From Actinomadura physcomitrii (GTDB taxonomy: Bacteria; Actinomycetota; Actinomycetes; Streptosporangiales; Streptosporangiaceae), in assembly GCF_008923205.2 (NCBI RefSeq), contig NZ_WBMS02000023.1, forward strand, positions 1 to 64,000: 64,000 nucleotides of DNA, written 5' to 3'. Both the position numbers and the translations under genes were made by a program. How positions within the stretch are numbered: the stretch's first letter is position 1; each line of letters begins with the position of its first letter. Of this stretch, positions 50,385 through 58,422 are shown piece by piece. The notes beneath the pieces were generated by a model, which saw nothing but the letters and a program-made list of their open reading frames with translations, did no database searches and was not told where the DNA came from.

Positions 50385-50813
50385 TCAAGGCTTGAGGCGA
50401 GCCCAGACCCACTTGCCGCCGGACGGGTCGGGGGTGTGGCCGCACTCGACGGCGAGCGCCGCGACGATCGGGCGGCCCCGGCCGCCGTTGTCGTCCCGGT
50501 GCCCCTCGGACACGTCGAGGGCGTCGCGCGCGGTGCCGGCCACCGGACGAGGCCGCGGCCTGGCCGTGCTCGCGTCCCACACCGCGATGACGACGCCTGC
50601 GACGTCGCGACTGACCTGCAGACGGATCTCCTCCCCGGGCGCCGCGGCCGCCACCGCATTGGTGACCAATTCCGAAACGACCAGCACCGCATCGTCCGAA
50701 ATATGCATATAGCCCCAGTTGTGCAGCCGTGTTTTGGTGAGCGTCCGCCCGAGGCCCGGTGCCGCTTTAGAGGCCAACATGGGGATTAGCAGGCAGTCCG
50801 GCGTCGTCATCAT
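50385..50813 (-). CDS. ATP-binding protein (HATPase, anti-sigma kinase-like)
   Basis: About 142 residues. LGRTLTKTRLHNWGY precedes the N-box VLVVSELVTNAVAAA, and VVIAVWDAS forms the G1-like motif (D in VWDAS). RGRPIVAALAVECGHTP gives the rest of the lid. This short HATPase is the partner usually encoded divergently from XRE/DUF397 pairs in actinobacteria. Role: probable Ser/Thr-like kinase or regulator; target unknown. Start ATG at 50813 or 50810. Confidence 0.8.
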   Translation of the reverse strand: MMTTPDCLLIPMLASKAAPGLGRTLTKTRLHNWGYMHISDDAVLVVSELVTNAVAAAAPGEEIRLQVSRDVAGVVIAVWDASTARPRPRPVAGTARDALDVSEGHRDDNGGRGRPIVAALAVECGHTPDPSGGKWVWARLKP

Positions 50814-50922
50814 CGGTCGTCGCGTTCCTCCCTGGAGTGATTCACGATCTGTACTCCAAGAATCACGACGGGTTACTAGGCTGTGGTGTATTCGCAAACA
50901 TCTCAACCCCCGGGAGATATCG

Positions 50923-51742
50923 ATGAGCGCCGCCGACGAACTGGACCCCATGTCCTCGCTCTACGCCTGGCTGGCCTACGACCTGCGCTTCTATCGCCAG
51001 AAGAGAGGGCTCACCGGTACCGAGGTAGGCAAGATCATCAATTGCGTCCGGTCCGGTCCCATGTTGCGAACTTGGAAGCCGGTCGGGCCTGCATTGACAT
51101 GGACCAGGCGAAGGCCCTGGGCACGGCATGGGGCACCGGAGGGCACTTCGAGCGGCTGCTGACGTTCGCGCGATCCCTCCACAGCCCTGACTGGTTCCGC
51201 AAGAGCGTCGAGTATGAGGTGAAGGCCAGAATCCTCCGCATCTATCAAGGGCAGGGCATCCCCGTCCCGCTTCAGACCGAGGGCTACGCCCGGGCCGTCC
51301 TGTCGATGGCGCGCATCGATGACGTCGAGAAGGCGCTGACGGAGCGTATGGCCCGGCAAGAGTTGATCATCGGCCGGGAGGATTGCCCGCTGATGCTGGT
51401 TCTCCTCGATCAGGATGCGGTGGACCGTCCAGTAGGGGCAGCCGAGGTCATGAGGGCTCAACTTCGACGGCTGCTGGAGAGCTGGGGGAGCGTCCGGGCC
51501 TGAGCATTCGCGTTATCGCACGGTCGGTCGGCTGGCATCTCGGGTTGACCGGGCCATTCCAGATCATGAGTCTGGAGCGCAAGGACGTCGCCTACACCGG
51601 TGCGTTCCACGGCGGCCGGTTGGTTCAGGACGCTGCCGAGGTTCGTCAGATCACCATAGACTTCGAGTTGATCGGGACGAAAGCCTCGTCCGAAGGCGAA
51701 TCCCGTGCCCTGATCGAAAAGGTCATAAAGGAGTTCGCATGA
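50923..51742 (+). pseudogene. XRE-family regulator with DUF5753, two frameshifts
   Basis: Starting at ATG 50923 (GGGAG 7 bases upstream) the frame reads an XRE HTH (FYRQKRGLTGTEVGKIINCV). It breaks at 51046-51055, where GTCCG is duplicated. Reading continues in another frame as RSHVANLEAGRACIDMDQAK through the DUF5753 half, breaks again at 51477-51481, where two bases are added (GAGAG), and resumes in the third frame as GLSIRVIARSVGWHLGLTGP to KVIKEFA. Removing the 5- and 2-base duplications restores about 270 residues, the normal length. Real decay or sequencing error cannot be told apart here. Confidence 0.82.
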
Positions 51743-51897
51743 GGATCGACTGGCGCAAAAGCTCGTACAGCGGCAGTTCCACTGACGAGATGTGTGTGGA
51801 GGTCGGCGAGCTGATCGGCGGTGTCGCCATCAGGGACTCCAAGGACCCGGACGGCTCGTTGAGTTGTGGCGTGTCGTCGTTATACGAGCCGTCATAA
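51739..51897 (+). CDS. DUF397 protein, C-terminus replaced by hairpin sequence
   Basis: 52 residues. MRIDWRKSSYSGSSTDEM then CVEVGELIGGVAIRDSKDPD and GS are the DUF397 core. The usual last strand (PxLxFTPxxWxxF) is missing; the frame runs instead into the 26-bp inverted repeat at 51858-51919 and stops inside its right arm. DUF397 proteins work with the upstream XRE regulator in actinobacterial development. The ATG overlaps the XRE stop (ATGA), so the pair was coupled. The truncation may be natural or a consequence of insertion of the repeat. Confidence 0.75.
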   Translation: MRIDWRKSSYSGSSTDEMCVEVGELIGGVAIRDSKDPDGSLSCGVSSLYEPS

Positions 51898-51919
51898 CGA
51901 CGACACGCCACAGCTCAAC
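51858..51919. repeat. 26-bp inverted repeat at the end of DUF397, possible bidirectional terminator
   Basis: Arms 51858-51883 and 51894-51919 are complementary over 26 bp with one G-T wobble and a 10-base loop (ACGAGCCGTC). The stem is much longer and less GC-rich than other terminators in this window. It lies between the convergent DUF397 and bcp genes (bcp stop at 51926), so it can terminate both, but it also occupies the DUF397 C-terminal codons. Confidence 0.85.
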
Positions 51920-51925
51920 TGAGGG

Positions 51926-52393
51926 TCAGAGGCCCAGGTCGCGGCGCAGGCGCTCGACGTGGCCGGTGGCCTTCACGTTGTAGTAGGCCTTCTCGATCTT
52001 CCCGTCGGCGTCGATGATGAAGGTCGAGCGGATCACGCCGACGACGACCTTGCCGTACAGCTTCTTCTCCCCGTAGGCGCCGTAGGCCTGCAGAACCTCG
52101 GTGTCCGGGTCGGACAGCAGCGGGAAGGTCAGGCCCTCCTTCTCGCGGAACTTCGCTAGCTTGGCGGGCTTGTCCGGGGAGACGCCGACGACGGCGACGC
52201 CCGCTGCCTCCAGCTCGCCCAGGCTGCTCTGGAAGTCGACCGATTCCTTGGTGCAGCCGGGGGTCATGGCCGCCGGGTAGAAGTACAGGATCACCCGCCT
52301 GCCGCGGAACGAAGCCAGCGAGACCGGAGACGCGTCGGCGTCCGGGAGCTCGAAATCGGGGGCGACGTCGCCCGGCTGCAGCCGCTCTGACAC
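51926..52393 (-). CDS. bcp: Thioredoxin-dependent peroxiredoxin Bcp
   Basis: About 155 residues. It reduces hydrogen and organic peroxides. The peroxidatic Cys is C47 in YPAAMTPGCTKE; the nearby resolving Cys of the five-residue-gap type (CxxxxC) is absent, so it is a 1-Cys-like form. VRSTFIIDADGKIEKAYYNV marks the C-terminal half. The GTG at 52393 has AAGG 9 bases upstream. It is divergent from the DUF3618 gene. Confidence 0.9.
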   Translation of the reverse strand: MSERLQPGDVAPDFELPDADASPVSLASFRGRRVILYFYPAAMTPGCTKESVDFQSSLGELEAAGVAVVGVSPDKPAKLAKFREKEGLTFPLLSDPDTEVLQAYGAYGEKKLYGKVVVGVIRSTFIIDADGKIEKAYYNVKATGHVERLRRDLGL

Positions 52394-52517
52394 CCTGTGC
52401 CGCCTTTCGCTCGGATGGTGGCTCCAACGGTACCGCTCGGGGTACGGCGGGCGTCCGGCGGGAAGACCTGCAACACTGTTCGGATCATGCTTCGCTCGAC
52501 ACGACAAGGACAACGGC

Positions 52518-52817
52518 ATGGCTGACCGCGACCCGGAGGCGCTGGAGCGGGAGATCGAGCGCACCCGCCTGGAACTCGCGCGCACGATCGACGAGCTGGC
52601 CGAGCGGGTCAACCCGAGGAACCTTGCCCACAAGGGCACCGAGCGGATCAAGGAGGAGGCCGGGCAGCTCGCCCGGGCCGTGAACGCGATGGTGCGGCCC
52701 GAGGGCGAGGACGGCGAGCCGGGCCGGCTCGACAAGCGCGTCGTTTACGCGGGCGCCGCGGCCGCGGTCACCCTGACCGCCCTCGTCCTGTGGCGCCGTA
52801 AGCGCAAGCGCCGCTGA
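52518..52817 (+). CDS. DUF3618 membrane-anchored protein
   Basis: 99 residues. DPEALEREIERTRLELARTI then DELAERVNPRNLAHKGTERI is the DUF3618 helix. A single C-terminal membrane helix (YAGAAAAVTLTALVLW) ends in RRKRKRR, inside-facing. Usually found with phage-holin-like and DUF3619/DUF883-type stress membrane proteins; the function is unknown. No helper genes lie next to it here. Confidence 0.88.
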   Translation: MADRDPEALEREIERTRLELARTIDELAERVNPRNLAHKGTERIKEEAGQLARAVNAMVRPEGEDGEPGRLDKRVVYAGAAAAVTLTALVLWRRKRKRR

Positions 52818-53115
52818 ACCCGCCCGTCACGGAGGCGCCGGACCGCGAACCGCGGCCGGCGCCTTCGCGTCTTCCGGCCCGGACGGCCCGCGGGTCGGCG
52901 GTGGCGCGGGCTCGGCCTGTGGTGCGGGGACGGGCGCCGGCGCGGGCCGTCCGGGCGAGGAGCTCGGCGACGCCGCGCAGCTCGGCCAGCTCGGCGCGGC
53001 ACGGCGGGCAGCCGCGCAGGTGCGCCGCCAGCGCCTCGGCCTCGGCCCCGGCGAGCCGCCCGAGGGCGTAGACGCCGAGGCCGGGCCGGTACTCACCGCA
53101 ACCGGAACCCTCCAC
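52768..53115 (-). CDS. Zinc-finger (zf-HC2, anti-sigma-like) fragment, frame uncertain
   Basis: From the GTG at 53115 the minus strand reads SGCGEYRPGLGVYALGRLAG then HLRGCPPCRAEL, the HxxxCxxC zinc module of RskA/ZAS anti-sigma factors. After LAELRGVAELLARTA the frame continues as Arg/Gly-rich sequence overlapping the DUF3618 gene end to a stop at 52768. A neighbouring frame instead gives a plausible Pro/Ala-rich tail (PAPAPVPAPQAEPAPPPTRG) ending at 52827. A frameshift between the two is possible. No sigma factor gene is adjacent. Confidence 0.5.
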   Translation of the reverse strand: MEGSGCGEYRPGLGVYALGRLAGAEAEALAAHLRGCPPCRAELAELRGVAELLARTARAGARPRTTGRARATADPRAVRAGRREGAGRGSRSGASVTGGFSGACAYGATGRGRSG

Positions 53116-53147
53116 ACCCAGCAGTACGGCGACGGGGGTCGAGTCGT

Positions 53148-53816
53148 TCAGCCGAGGTCGGGGGCGGTGGCGGTGAAACGGGCCTCGACGGCGGCGCGGA
53201 CGACCTGGGTCTCCGGCTCCAGGTCGATCGGCTCGGGCTCGCCCGCGCCTCCGGGTGCGGGGCTGAACGCGCCGGCCAGCGCGACCGGCTGCCCCATGCT
53301 CTCGTCGCGGCCGAGGCCCTCGTCGGACAGCTCGACCAGGCCGGTCAGCCGCGCGCCGAGCGCCTCCGCGTACCGGCGGGCGCGCGCGACGGCCTCCTGC
53401 GCGGCCTGCTCGGCGGCCCGCCGGTAGACGTCGCTGTCGCGGCGCAGGTCCCAGTCGGGTCCGTCCACCCGGGTGCGTTCGAGGTCGCCGAGCCGGGTGA
53501 CCAGCTCGCCGAGCACGGTGAAGTCCGCGACCGTCACCTTGATCAGCACGGTCCCCTGGTAGGCGCGGATGTCGCCCTCGCGGCGCCGGTACTTCACCAG
53601 CGGGGTGATGACGAGCCCGCCGGTCTCGGTCCGCTCCACCGCGTCGCCGTAGGAGCCGATCAGGTCGAGCGCGGCCCGGTTGCGCTCGGTGAGCCGGTCC
53701 AGCGCCCTGCGCCGGTCCGGCTCCTGCGACTGGACGTGCACCGACAGCCGGGCGATCTCCGGCTCGGCCTCCAGCACCGCCTCGCCGCGCACACTGATCA
53801 ACGGAGCGTCGCTCAT
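53148..53816 (-). CDS. SIMPL-domain protein (DUF541)
   Basis: 222 residues. ISVRGEAVLEAEPEIARLSV opens the SIMPL/OMP_b-brl domain, and ALDLIGSYGDAVERTETGGL, YRRREGDIRAYQGTVLIKVT and ARRYAEALGARLTGLVELSD follow. No signal peptide is seen, so unlike Gram-negative relatives it is probably cytoplasmic. The function is unknown, with links to signalling and kinase interactions in other organisms. It ends 33 bases before the start of the zf-HC2 fragment. Confidence 0.85.
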   Translation of the reverse strand: MSDAPLISVRGEAVLEAEPEIARLSVHVQSQEPDRRRALDRLTERNRAALDLIGSYGDAVERTETGGLVITPLVKYRRREGDIRAYQGTVLIKVTVADFTVLGELVTRLGDLERTRVDGPDWDLRRDSDVYRRAAEQAAQEAVARARRYAEALGARLTGLVELSDEGLGRDESMGQPVALAGAFSPAPGGAGEPEPIDLEPETQVVRAAVEARFTATAPDLG

Positions 53817-53854
53817 ACCGCCAACCTAACCGGTGGCCGGGAGGGGCGGCGCTG

Positions 53855-55039
53855 CTAGAGGAAGGTCTTCCCCTCGCCCCGGTAGGTCGGGACGGTCCGG
53901 ACGAACCGGGCGCCGTCGATGAGGTGCAGGTCGGCGAACCGCTCGCACAGCTCACCCGCCTTGGTGTGCCGGAACCAGACCCGGTCGCCGATCCGCAGCT
54001 CGTCGGCGGTGCGGCCGAGCAGCGGCGTCTGCACCTCGCCGGCGCCCTCGTTCGGGTCGTAGGACAGGCCGGCGGGCAGGTAGGGCCGGGGGAGCCGGAC
54101 GTCGTCGCCGGGCCCGGACGCGAGGTAGCCGCCGCCGAGGCAGGTCGCGACGCCGGGGCCGGGCCGGCGGACGACGGGCAGCGCGAACAGCGCGGCGGGC
54201 CGTCCGGTGAAGTTGGAGTAGTAGTCGAACAGGTGCGGCTGGTACAGCCCGGAGCCCGCGGCGATCTCGGTGACGGCGCGCTCGGCGGCGGTCTTCTCGA
54301 CGCTGCCGGTGCCGCCGCCGTTGACGAACTCCAGGTCGGCCAGGTCGCGGACGGCGCGGACGATCCCGGCGCGCCGCCGGGCCAGTTCCATCCGGGACCG
54401 CTGCTGCATGGCGCGGATGACGCGGGCCCGGGCGGGCCGTCCGGGCGGCAGGTCGCCGACGCCGGCGATCTGCGACTCGTAGGCCATCAGCCCGGCGAGG
54501 CGCAGGCCGGGCCGCTTGAGGATCTCCTCGGTGAACGCGGCGACGTCGGCAGGGGTGCGCAGCGGGGAGCGCAGGGCGCCGATCCGGACCCGGCCGCCGA
54601 GGGGCCGGTAGGAGGCGTCGATGTCGACGCAGACGCGGACGCGGGCGCCGCCGGCGGCTTCCTCGATGAGGTCGAGGTGCGCGGGGCAGTCGACCATCAG
54701 GGTGATCGCGCGGGCGGCGGCGGGGTCGGCGGCCAGCTCGGCGATCGCGGTGCGGTCGGCGGTCGGGTAGGCGACGAGGACGTCGTCGCTGACGCCCTCC
54801 CGGGCGAGCCAGAGCGCCTCGGGAAGGGTGAACGCCATGACGCCGGCGAAGCCGTCCATCGCGAGCGCCTCCTCCAGGAGGGCGCGGCAGCGCACCGACT
54901 TGCTGGCGATCCTGATGGGCTTGCCGGCGGCGCGGCGCACCAGGTCGGCGGCGTTGGCGCGGAAGGCCGCGAGGTCGACGACGGCGAACGGCGCCTCTAG
55001 GCCGGCGGTCGCGGCGTCGTAGCGCTCCCGGAGGTTCAT
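53855..55039 (-). CDS. PLP-dependent amino-acid deaminase/aldolase-like (alanine-racemase fold)
   Basis: 394 residues. FAVVDLAAFRANAADLVRRA then PIRIASKSVRCRALLEEAL carries the PLP Lys (ASKSVR) at the start of the alanine racemase-like barrel. FVNGGGTGSVEKTA and the C-terminal domain with WFRHTKAGELCERFADLHLI match D-threonine aldolase/DSD1-like proteins (with His and Cys metal-site positions). The exact substrate is unknown, perhaps a D-3-hydroxy amino acid. The ATG at 55039 is preferred to an upstream one. TATTGT 15 bases upstream may be its -10 box. Confidence 0.85.
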   Translation of the reverse strand: MNLRERYDAATAGLEAPFAVVDLAAFRANAADLVRRAAGKPIRIASKSVRCRALLEEALAMDGFAGVMAFTLPEALWLAREGVSDDVLVAYPTADRTAIAELAADPAAARAITLMVDCPAHLDLIEEAAGGARVRVCVDIDASYRPLGGRVRIGALRSPLRTPADVAAFTEEILKRPGLRLAGLMAYESQIAGVGDLPPGRPARARVIRAMQQRSRMELARRRAGIVRAVRDLADLEFVNGGGTGSVEKTAAERAVTEIAAGSGLYQPHLFDYYSNFTGRPAALFALPVVRRPGPGVATCLGGGYLASGPGDDVRLPRPYLPAGLSYDPNEGAGEVQTPLLGRTADELRIGDRVWFRHTKAGELCERFADLHLIDGARFVRTVPTYRGEGKTFL

Positions 55040-55067
55040 GTTGGCCACAGTGCCACAATAGCGGTGA

Positions 55068-55086
55068 ATGTGAAAAGCTCTCACAT
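55068..55086. promoter_or_regulatory. Palindromic operator-like site
   Basis: ATGTGA (55068-55073), 7 bases, TCACAT (55081-55086). The halves are perfect inverted copies. It lies 28 bases upstream of the deaminase/aldolase start and just past its presumed -10 (TATTGT, complement of 55055-55060). It resembles CRP- or GntR-type sites but has a 7-base spacer, against the 6 of the CRP consensus. Confidence 0.45.
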
Positions 55087-55102
55087 ACCAGTGCGCCCGC
55101 TC

Positions 55103-56038
55103 TCAGCCCTTGCGGGGGTGCGCGTCGAAGAACCTCCACAGCATCTCACTCGCCTCGGACGGCCACGCGTGCGTCCCGCCCTGGATCTTGCAGAACGTCA
55201 CCTCGACGCCCTGCTCGCCCTTGCCCGTCCCCTGGCAGTCGGTGTTGCCGCTGAGCGCCTTCACGTTCTCGTGCGGCTCCGGCAGCTTCGCCAGCCTCCG
55301 CCAGAAGTCCACCGCCCGCGACACGGGCGGGAACGGCCGCTTGTCGTTGAAGTCGCGGTTCCCGCCGCCGTTGAACGGGACGCTGCGGTCCGCCGTCCCG
55401 TGGAAGATCATCGCCGACACCGGACGGTCCGGGTCGCACTCGGTGACCAGCGACCCCTCGACCACCCCGATCGCCGCGACCTTGCCGGGCTTCTCGCAGG
55501 CCAGCCTGTACGCCATGCCCGCGCCGTTGGAGAACCCGGTGACGAACACCCGGTCCGGGTCGGCGAGCCCGGCGCCGGTCAGCTCGTCGATCAGCTTGCT
55601 CAGGAACCCGACGTCGTCGATCTTCCCGATCTTCGCGGCGCCGCAGCAGCTCCCCGCGTTCCAGGTCGTCATGAAGCCGTCCGGGTAGGCGACCACGAAC
55701 CCCTTGCCGTCGGAGAGCTTGTCGAAGCCGGTCAGCGACTCCATCTGCTTCATGTTCGCGAGGCCGCCGTGCAGCGCGATCACGAGGGCGGGCTTGTCGG
55801 CAAGCTTGCCGTCCTTCCACTTGCCGTCCGCCACCTTGGCCGGGATGTGCAGCAGGTACTCCCGGTGCCCGGGCGTGCCCACGTCGATCTTCTCCTGGTG
55901 GGTGCCGGCGCCGGTCGCGATCCCGTCGACCGTCGCGGGCCGCTTGCCGCCCTTGCCGCCGTCCTTGCCGCCGTCCTTGCTCGTGCAGGCCGCGAGGACG
56001 AGGGACAGGGCCAGTGCGACAATCAGGATCCGGCGCAT
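55103..56038 (-). CDS. Lipoprotein esterase of the PHB depolymerase family
   Basis: 311 residues. A lipoprotein signal (MRRILIVALALSLVLAAC) with lipobox LAAC precedes a Lys/Gly-rich linker. The esterase D-like domain has ALHGGLANMKQME, the nucleophile elbow VTGFSNGAGMAYRLA, FHGTADRSVPFNGGG with the acid and GGTHAWPS with the His. It resembles mycobacterial LpqC and feruloyl-esterase/PHB depolymerase proteins. It acts on the outer face of the membrane; the substrate is unknown. The ATG at 56038 is preferred since the lipobox follows it at normal distance. Confidence 0.88.
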   Translation of the reverse strand: MRRILIVALALSLVLAACTSKDGGKDGGKGGKRPATVDGIATGAGTHQEKIDVGTPGHREYLLHIPAKVADGKWKDGKLADKPALVIALHGGLANMKQMESLTGFDKLSDGKGFVVAYPDGFMTTWNAGSCCGAAKIGKIDDVGFLSKLIDELTGAGLADPDRVFVTGFSNGAGMAYRLACEKPGKVAAIGVVEGSLVTECDPDRPVSAMIFHGTADRSVPFNGGGNRDFNDKRPFPPVSRAVDFWRRLAKLPEPHENVKALSGNTDCQGTGKGEQGVEVTFCKIQGGTHAWPSEASEMLWRFFDAHPRKG

Positions 56039-56135
56039 GCGTGCAAAAGTAACCTCAACGGCTCCCCTCGAACTACTCACGAGTAGACGAACCGGTGCGC
56101 CTACCGAGTTGTGTTCTCCAACTCGCCCCGCTCGT

Positions 56136-56154
56136 GGGTTGGAAATTCCAACCC
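56136..56154. promoter_or_regulatory. 19-bp perfect palindrome upstream of purU
   Basis: GGGTTGGAA, a central A, then TTCCAACCC. It lies about 124 bases before the purU start and 98 bases from the start of the divergent lipoprotein esterase. A half-like CTCCAACTC occurs at 56116-56124. It is a good candidate for a dimeric repressor site in this bidirectional promoter region. Confidence 0.6.
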
Positions 56155-56277
56155 GCTGGAGGGCCGCGATGAACGGGGTCCTGGCGCGGCACGGCCGCGC
56201 GACGGCGGCGCGCCGCGTAGGCTCGTAGCCCCGTATCCACCTGAGCTGCGCCTTCGTGGCGAGAGTGAGACCGAGAC

Positions 56278-57135
56278 ATGGACCGAGCCGACCAGTACGT
56301 GCTGACCCTGTCGTGCCCCGACCGGCCGGGCATCGTCGCCGCCGTCTCCGGAGCGCTCGCCGACCGCGGCTGCAACATCGTCGAGAGCCAGCAGTTCGGC
56401 GACCCCGACTCCGGCACCTTCTTCATGCGGGTCCAGTTCACCGCCCGCCCCGGCACCGACGCCGACGAGCTGCGCGGCGCGTTCGCCTCCCTCGCTCCCG
56501 ACCTCGGCCTCCAGTGGCGGCTGCACGACCTGTCCCAGCGCCCCCGCGTGCTCATCATGGTCTCGAAGGGCGGGCACTGCCTCAACGACCTGCTCTACCG
56601 GCAGCGCTCCGGGCTCCTCGACATCGACGTCGTCGCCGTCGCGTCCAACCACCCCGACCTGCGGCCGCTCACCCAGTCGTACGGCATCGACTACCACCAC
56701 CTCCCGGCCGGGCCCGGCGGCAAGGCCGCGCAGGAGGCCGAGATCCTCGCCCTCGTCGAGCACTACCGCGCCGACCTCGTCGTCCTCGCCCGCTACATGC
56801 AGATCCTCTCCGACGACTTCTGTGCAAAGCTCCCCGGCGCGATCATCAACATCCACCACTCCTTCCTGCCGAGCTTCAAGGGCGCCCGCCCCTACCACCG
56901 GGCGCACGAGCGCGGCGTCAAGCTGATCGGCGCCACCGCGCACTACGTCACCGCCGACCTCGACGAGGGCCCGATCATCGAGCAGGAGGTCGCCCGCGTC
57001 GACCACACGCACAGCCCCGAGGACCTGGTGGCGGTCGGCCGCGACGTCGAATGCCTCGCGCTCGCCCGCGCCGTCCGCTGGCACGCCGAGCACCGCGTGC
57101 TGCTCAACGGGGACCGCACGGTCGTCTTCCGCTGA
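56278..57135 (+). CDS. purU: Formyltetrahydrofolate deformylase
   Basis: 285 residues. It hydrolyses 10-formyl-THF to formate and THF, balancing one-carbon pools. An N-terminal ACT domain (YVLTLSCPDRPGIVAAVSGA) is followed by the formyltransferase fold: ILIMVSKGGHCLNDLLYRQR, ASNHPDLRPL, the catalytic segment IINIHHSFLPSFKGARPYH, and TADLDEGPIIEQEV. The core is complete. The start ATG at 56278 is family-standard; no strong ribosome site is seen. Confidence 0.95.
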   Translation: MDRADQYVLTLSCPDRPGIVAAVSGALADRGCNIVESQQFGDPDSGTFFMRVQFTARPGTDADELRGAFASLAPDLGLQWRLHDLSQRPRVLIMVSKGGHCLNDLLYRQRSGLLDIDVVAVASNHPDLRPLTQSYGIDYHHLPAGPGGKAAQEAEILALVEHYRADLVVLARYMQILSDDFCAKLPGAIINIHHSFLPSFKGARPYHRAHERGVKLIGATAHYVTADLDEGPIIEQEVARVDHTHSPEDLVAVGRDVECLALARAVRWHAEHRVLLNGDRTVVFR

Positions 57136-57253
57136 CCGTTCGCGCAGGTGAAAGCGTGAGATGTCGGCATGGCGTGTTTCACTCCACGTGACATTGCCTC
57201 ACTATGGGTAGCGGTAGATCGTCCGGACGTGCCGGTGGCTCACGGGGGTGGCT

Positions 57254-57868
57254 ATGGCCGAGGCTCTGGTCAAGGATTTGATCGAAGAAGAGCGCAGCAG
57301 GCGGCAGGCGCGGCGCCTCGCCGTCCGCGAGTTCCGCCCGCGGCGCGCGCTCGCCGGCCTGGCGGCCGCGCTCGCGGTGACCGCCGCCGGCGGGATCGCC
57401 GCCATCGAACTGCTCGCCGCCGCGCTGCACTCCGGCGTCCACCCGGTCCCCGGCATGGGCGCCCTCGTGCACGCGCTGCGGCACCGCCCGTGGCGCGACG
57501 CCGCCGTTCGCGAGACCGCCGCCGCGATCGCCGGCTGCGGCCTGCTGTTCCTGCTCGCCGCGCTGCCCGGGCGGCTGCGCGGCGTCCCGCTGGACGGCGC
57601 CGACCCGCGGCTCGCGGGCGTCGTCCGCCGCTCCGCGCTGCGCCGCGCCGCCGCCGACGCCGCGCTGGCCGTCCCCGGCATCGAGCGCGCCCGCGCCCGC
57701 GGCCTCGGCGTGCTCCGCCGCCGGCTGATCGTCCGGGCCGTCACGCACTACCGCAACCCGGCGAACCTCGAGGAACTGGTGCACACCGCGGTCGCGGCGC
57801 GCCTCGACCGGATCGAGCCGATGCACCGTCCCCTGGTGGACGTCCGGCTCGGCTGGCGGAAGGACTGA
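57254..57868 (+). CDS. DUF6286 membrane protein (first copy)
   Basis: About 204 residues. A charged N-terminus, two membrane helices near residues 32-52 and 90-106 (LAGLAAALAVTAAGGIAAIE, AGCGLLFLLAALPG), then a soluble region LDGADPRLAGVVRRSALRRA. DUF6286 is encoded with AmaP and Asp23 genes in actinobacteria. ATG at 57254 or GTG at 57248. The next gene, amaP-like, starts 2 bases after the stop. A second pair of the same type is at 63208-64000. Confidence 0.8.
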   Translation: MAEALVKDLIEEERSRRQARRLAVREFRPRRALAGLAAALAVTAAGGIAAIELLAAALHSGVHPVPGMGALVHALRHRPWRDAAVRETAAAIAGCGLLFLLAALPGRLRGVPLDGADPRLAGVVRRSALRRAAADAALAVPGIERARARGLGVLRRRLIVRAVTHYRNPANLEELVHTAVAARLDRIEPMHRPLVDVRLGWRKD

Positions 57869-57870
57869 CG

Positions 57871-58422
57871 ATGAGGATCCCGATCGCCGCGACCGGCGCC
57901 CTGCTGCTGCTGTGCGGCGCGTCCGCCCTCGCCCTGAGCGCGTCCGGCCTCGCCGGGCACCCGCCGCTCGACCCCGCGCTGGTGCGCTTCGCCGCCGGCG
58001 CCCCGTGGTTCCTGCCCGCCGCCGCGGGCGTCGCCGAGATCCTGGCGCTCGCGGGCCAGCTCTGGCTGGTCCTGCAGGGCCGCACCGTCGTCCACCTGCG
58101 GTGGCCCGACCTCGACCCGCAGACCCGCGCGCACGCCCGCGCCGCCGCCGACGTCCTCGTCAAGACGGCCAAGGAGCTCCCGGACGTCCAGGACGTCCGG
58201 CTCCGCCTCACCGGCACCGCCAACCGCCCCCGCCTGGTCATGCACGTGACCTGCGCCGGCGACGCGCTGCTCAGCGAGGTCTACGGCGAGCTCGGCGCCG
58301 GCCCCGTCGAACGCTACCGCCGCGCCCTGGGCATGCCCGACCTGAAGGCGATCGTCCGCTTCCACCTGGCGTTCCCGCAACCCGAGAAACGCCCCCGCGT
58401 CCCCCACCCGGAAACCGCGTAA
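57871..58422 (+). CDS. AmaP-like membrane anchor of Asp23 family proteins (first copy)
   Basis: 183 residues. Two N-terminal helices (IAATGALLLLCGASALALSA, APWFLPAAAGVAEILALAGQ) and a cytoplasmic domain (RAAADVLVKTAKELPDVQDV, MHVTCAGDALLSEVYGELG). In Staphylococcus AmaP holds Asp23 at the membrane; actinobacterial versions are named by similarity. The gene follows the DUF6286 gene directly. No Asp23 gene accompanies this copy. Confidence 0.75.
   Translation: MRIPIAATGALLLLCGASALALSASGLAGHPPLDPALVRFAAGAPWFLPAAAGVAEILALAGQLWLVLQGRTVVHLRWPDLDPQTRAHARAAADVLVKTAKELPDVQDVRLRLTGTANRPRLVMHVTCAGDALLSEVYGELGAGPVERYRRALGMPDLKAIVRFHLAFPQPEKRPRVPHPETA

Noticed and set aside
50251..51919. Prophage or integrative element beside the tRNA
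   Set aside because: No integrase, phage or conjugation gene and no repeated tRNA end were seen.
55069..55085. Perfect CRP site
   Set aside because: The halves TGTGA and TCACA are separated by 7 bases, against 6 in the CRP consensus.
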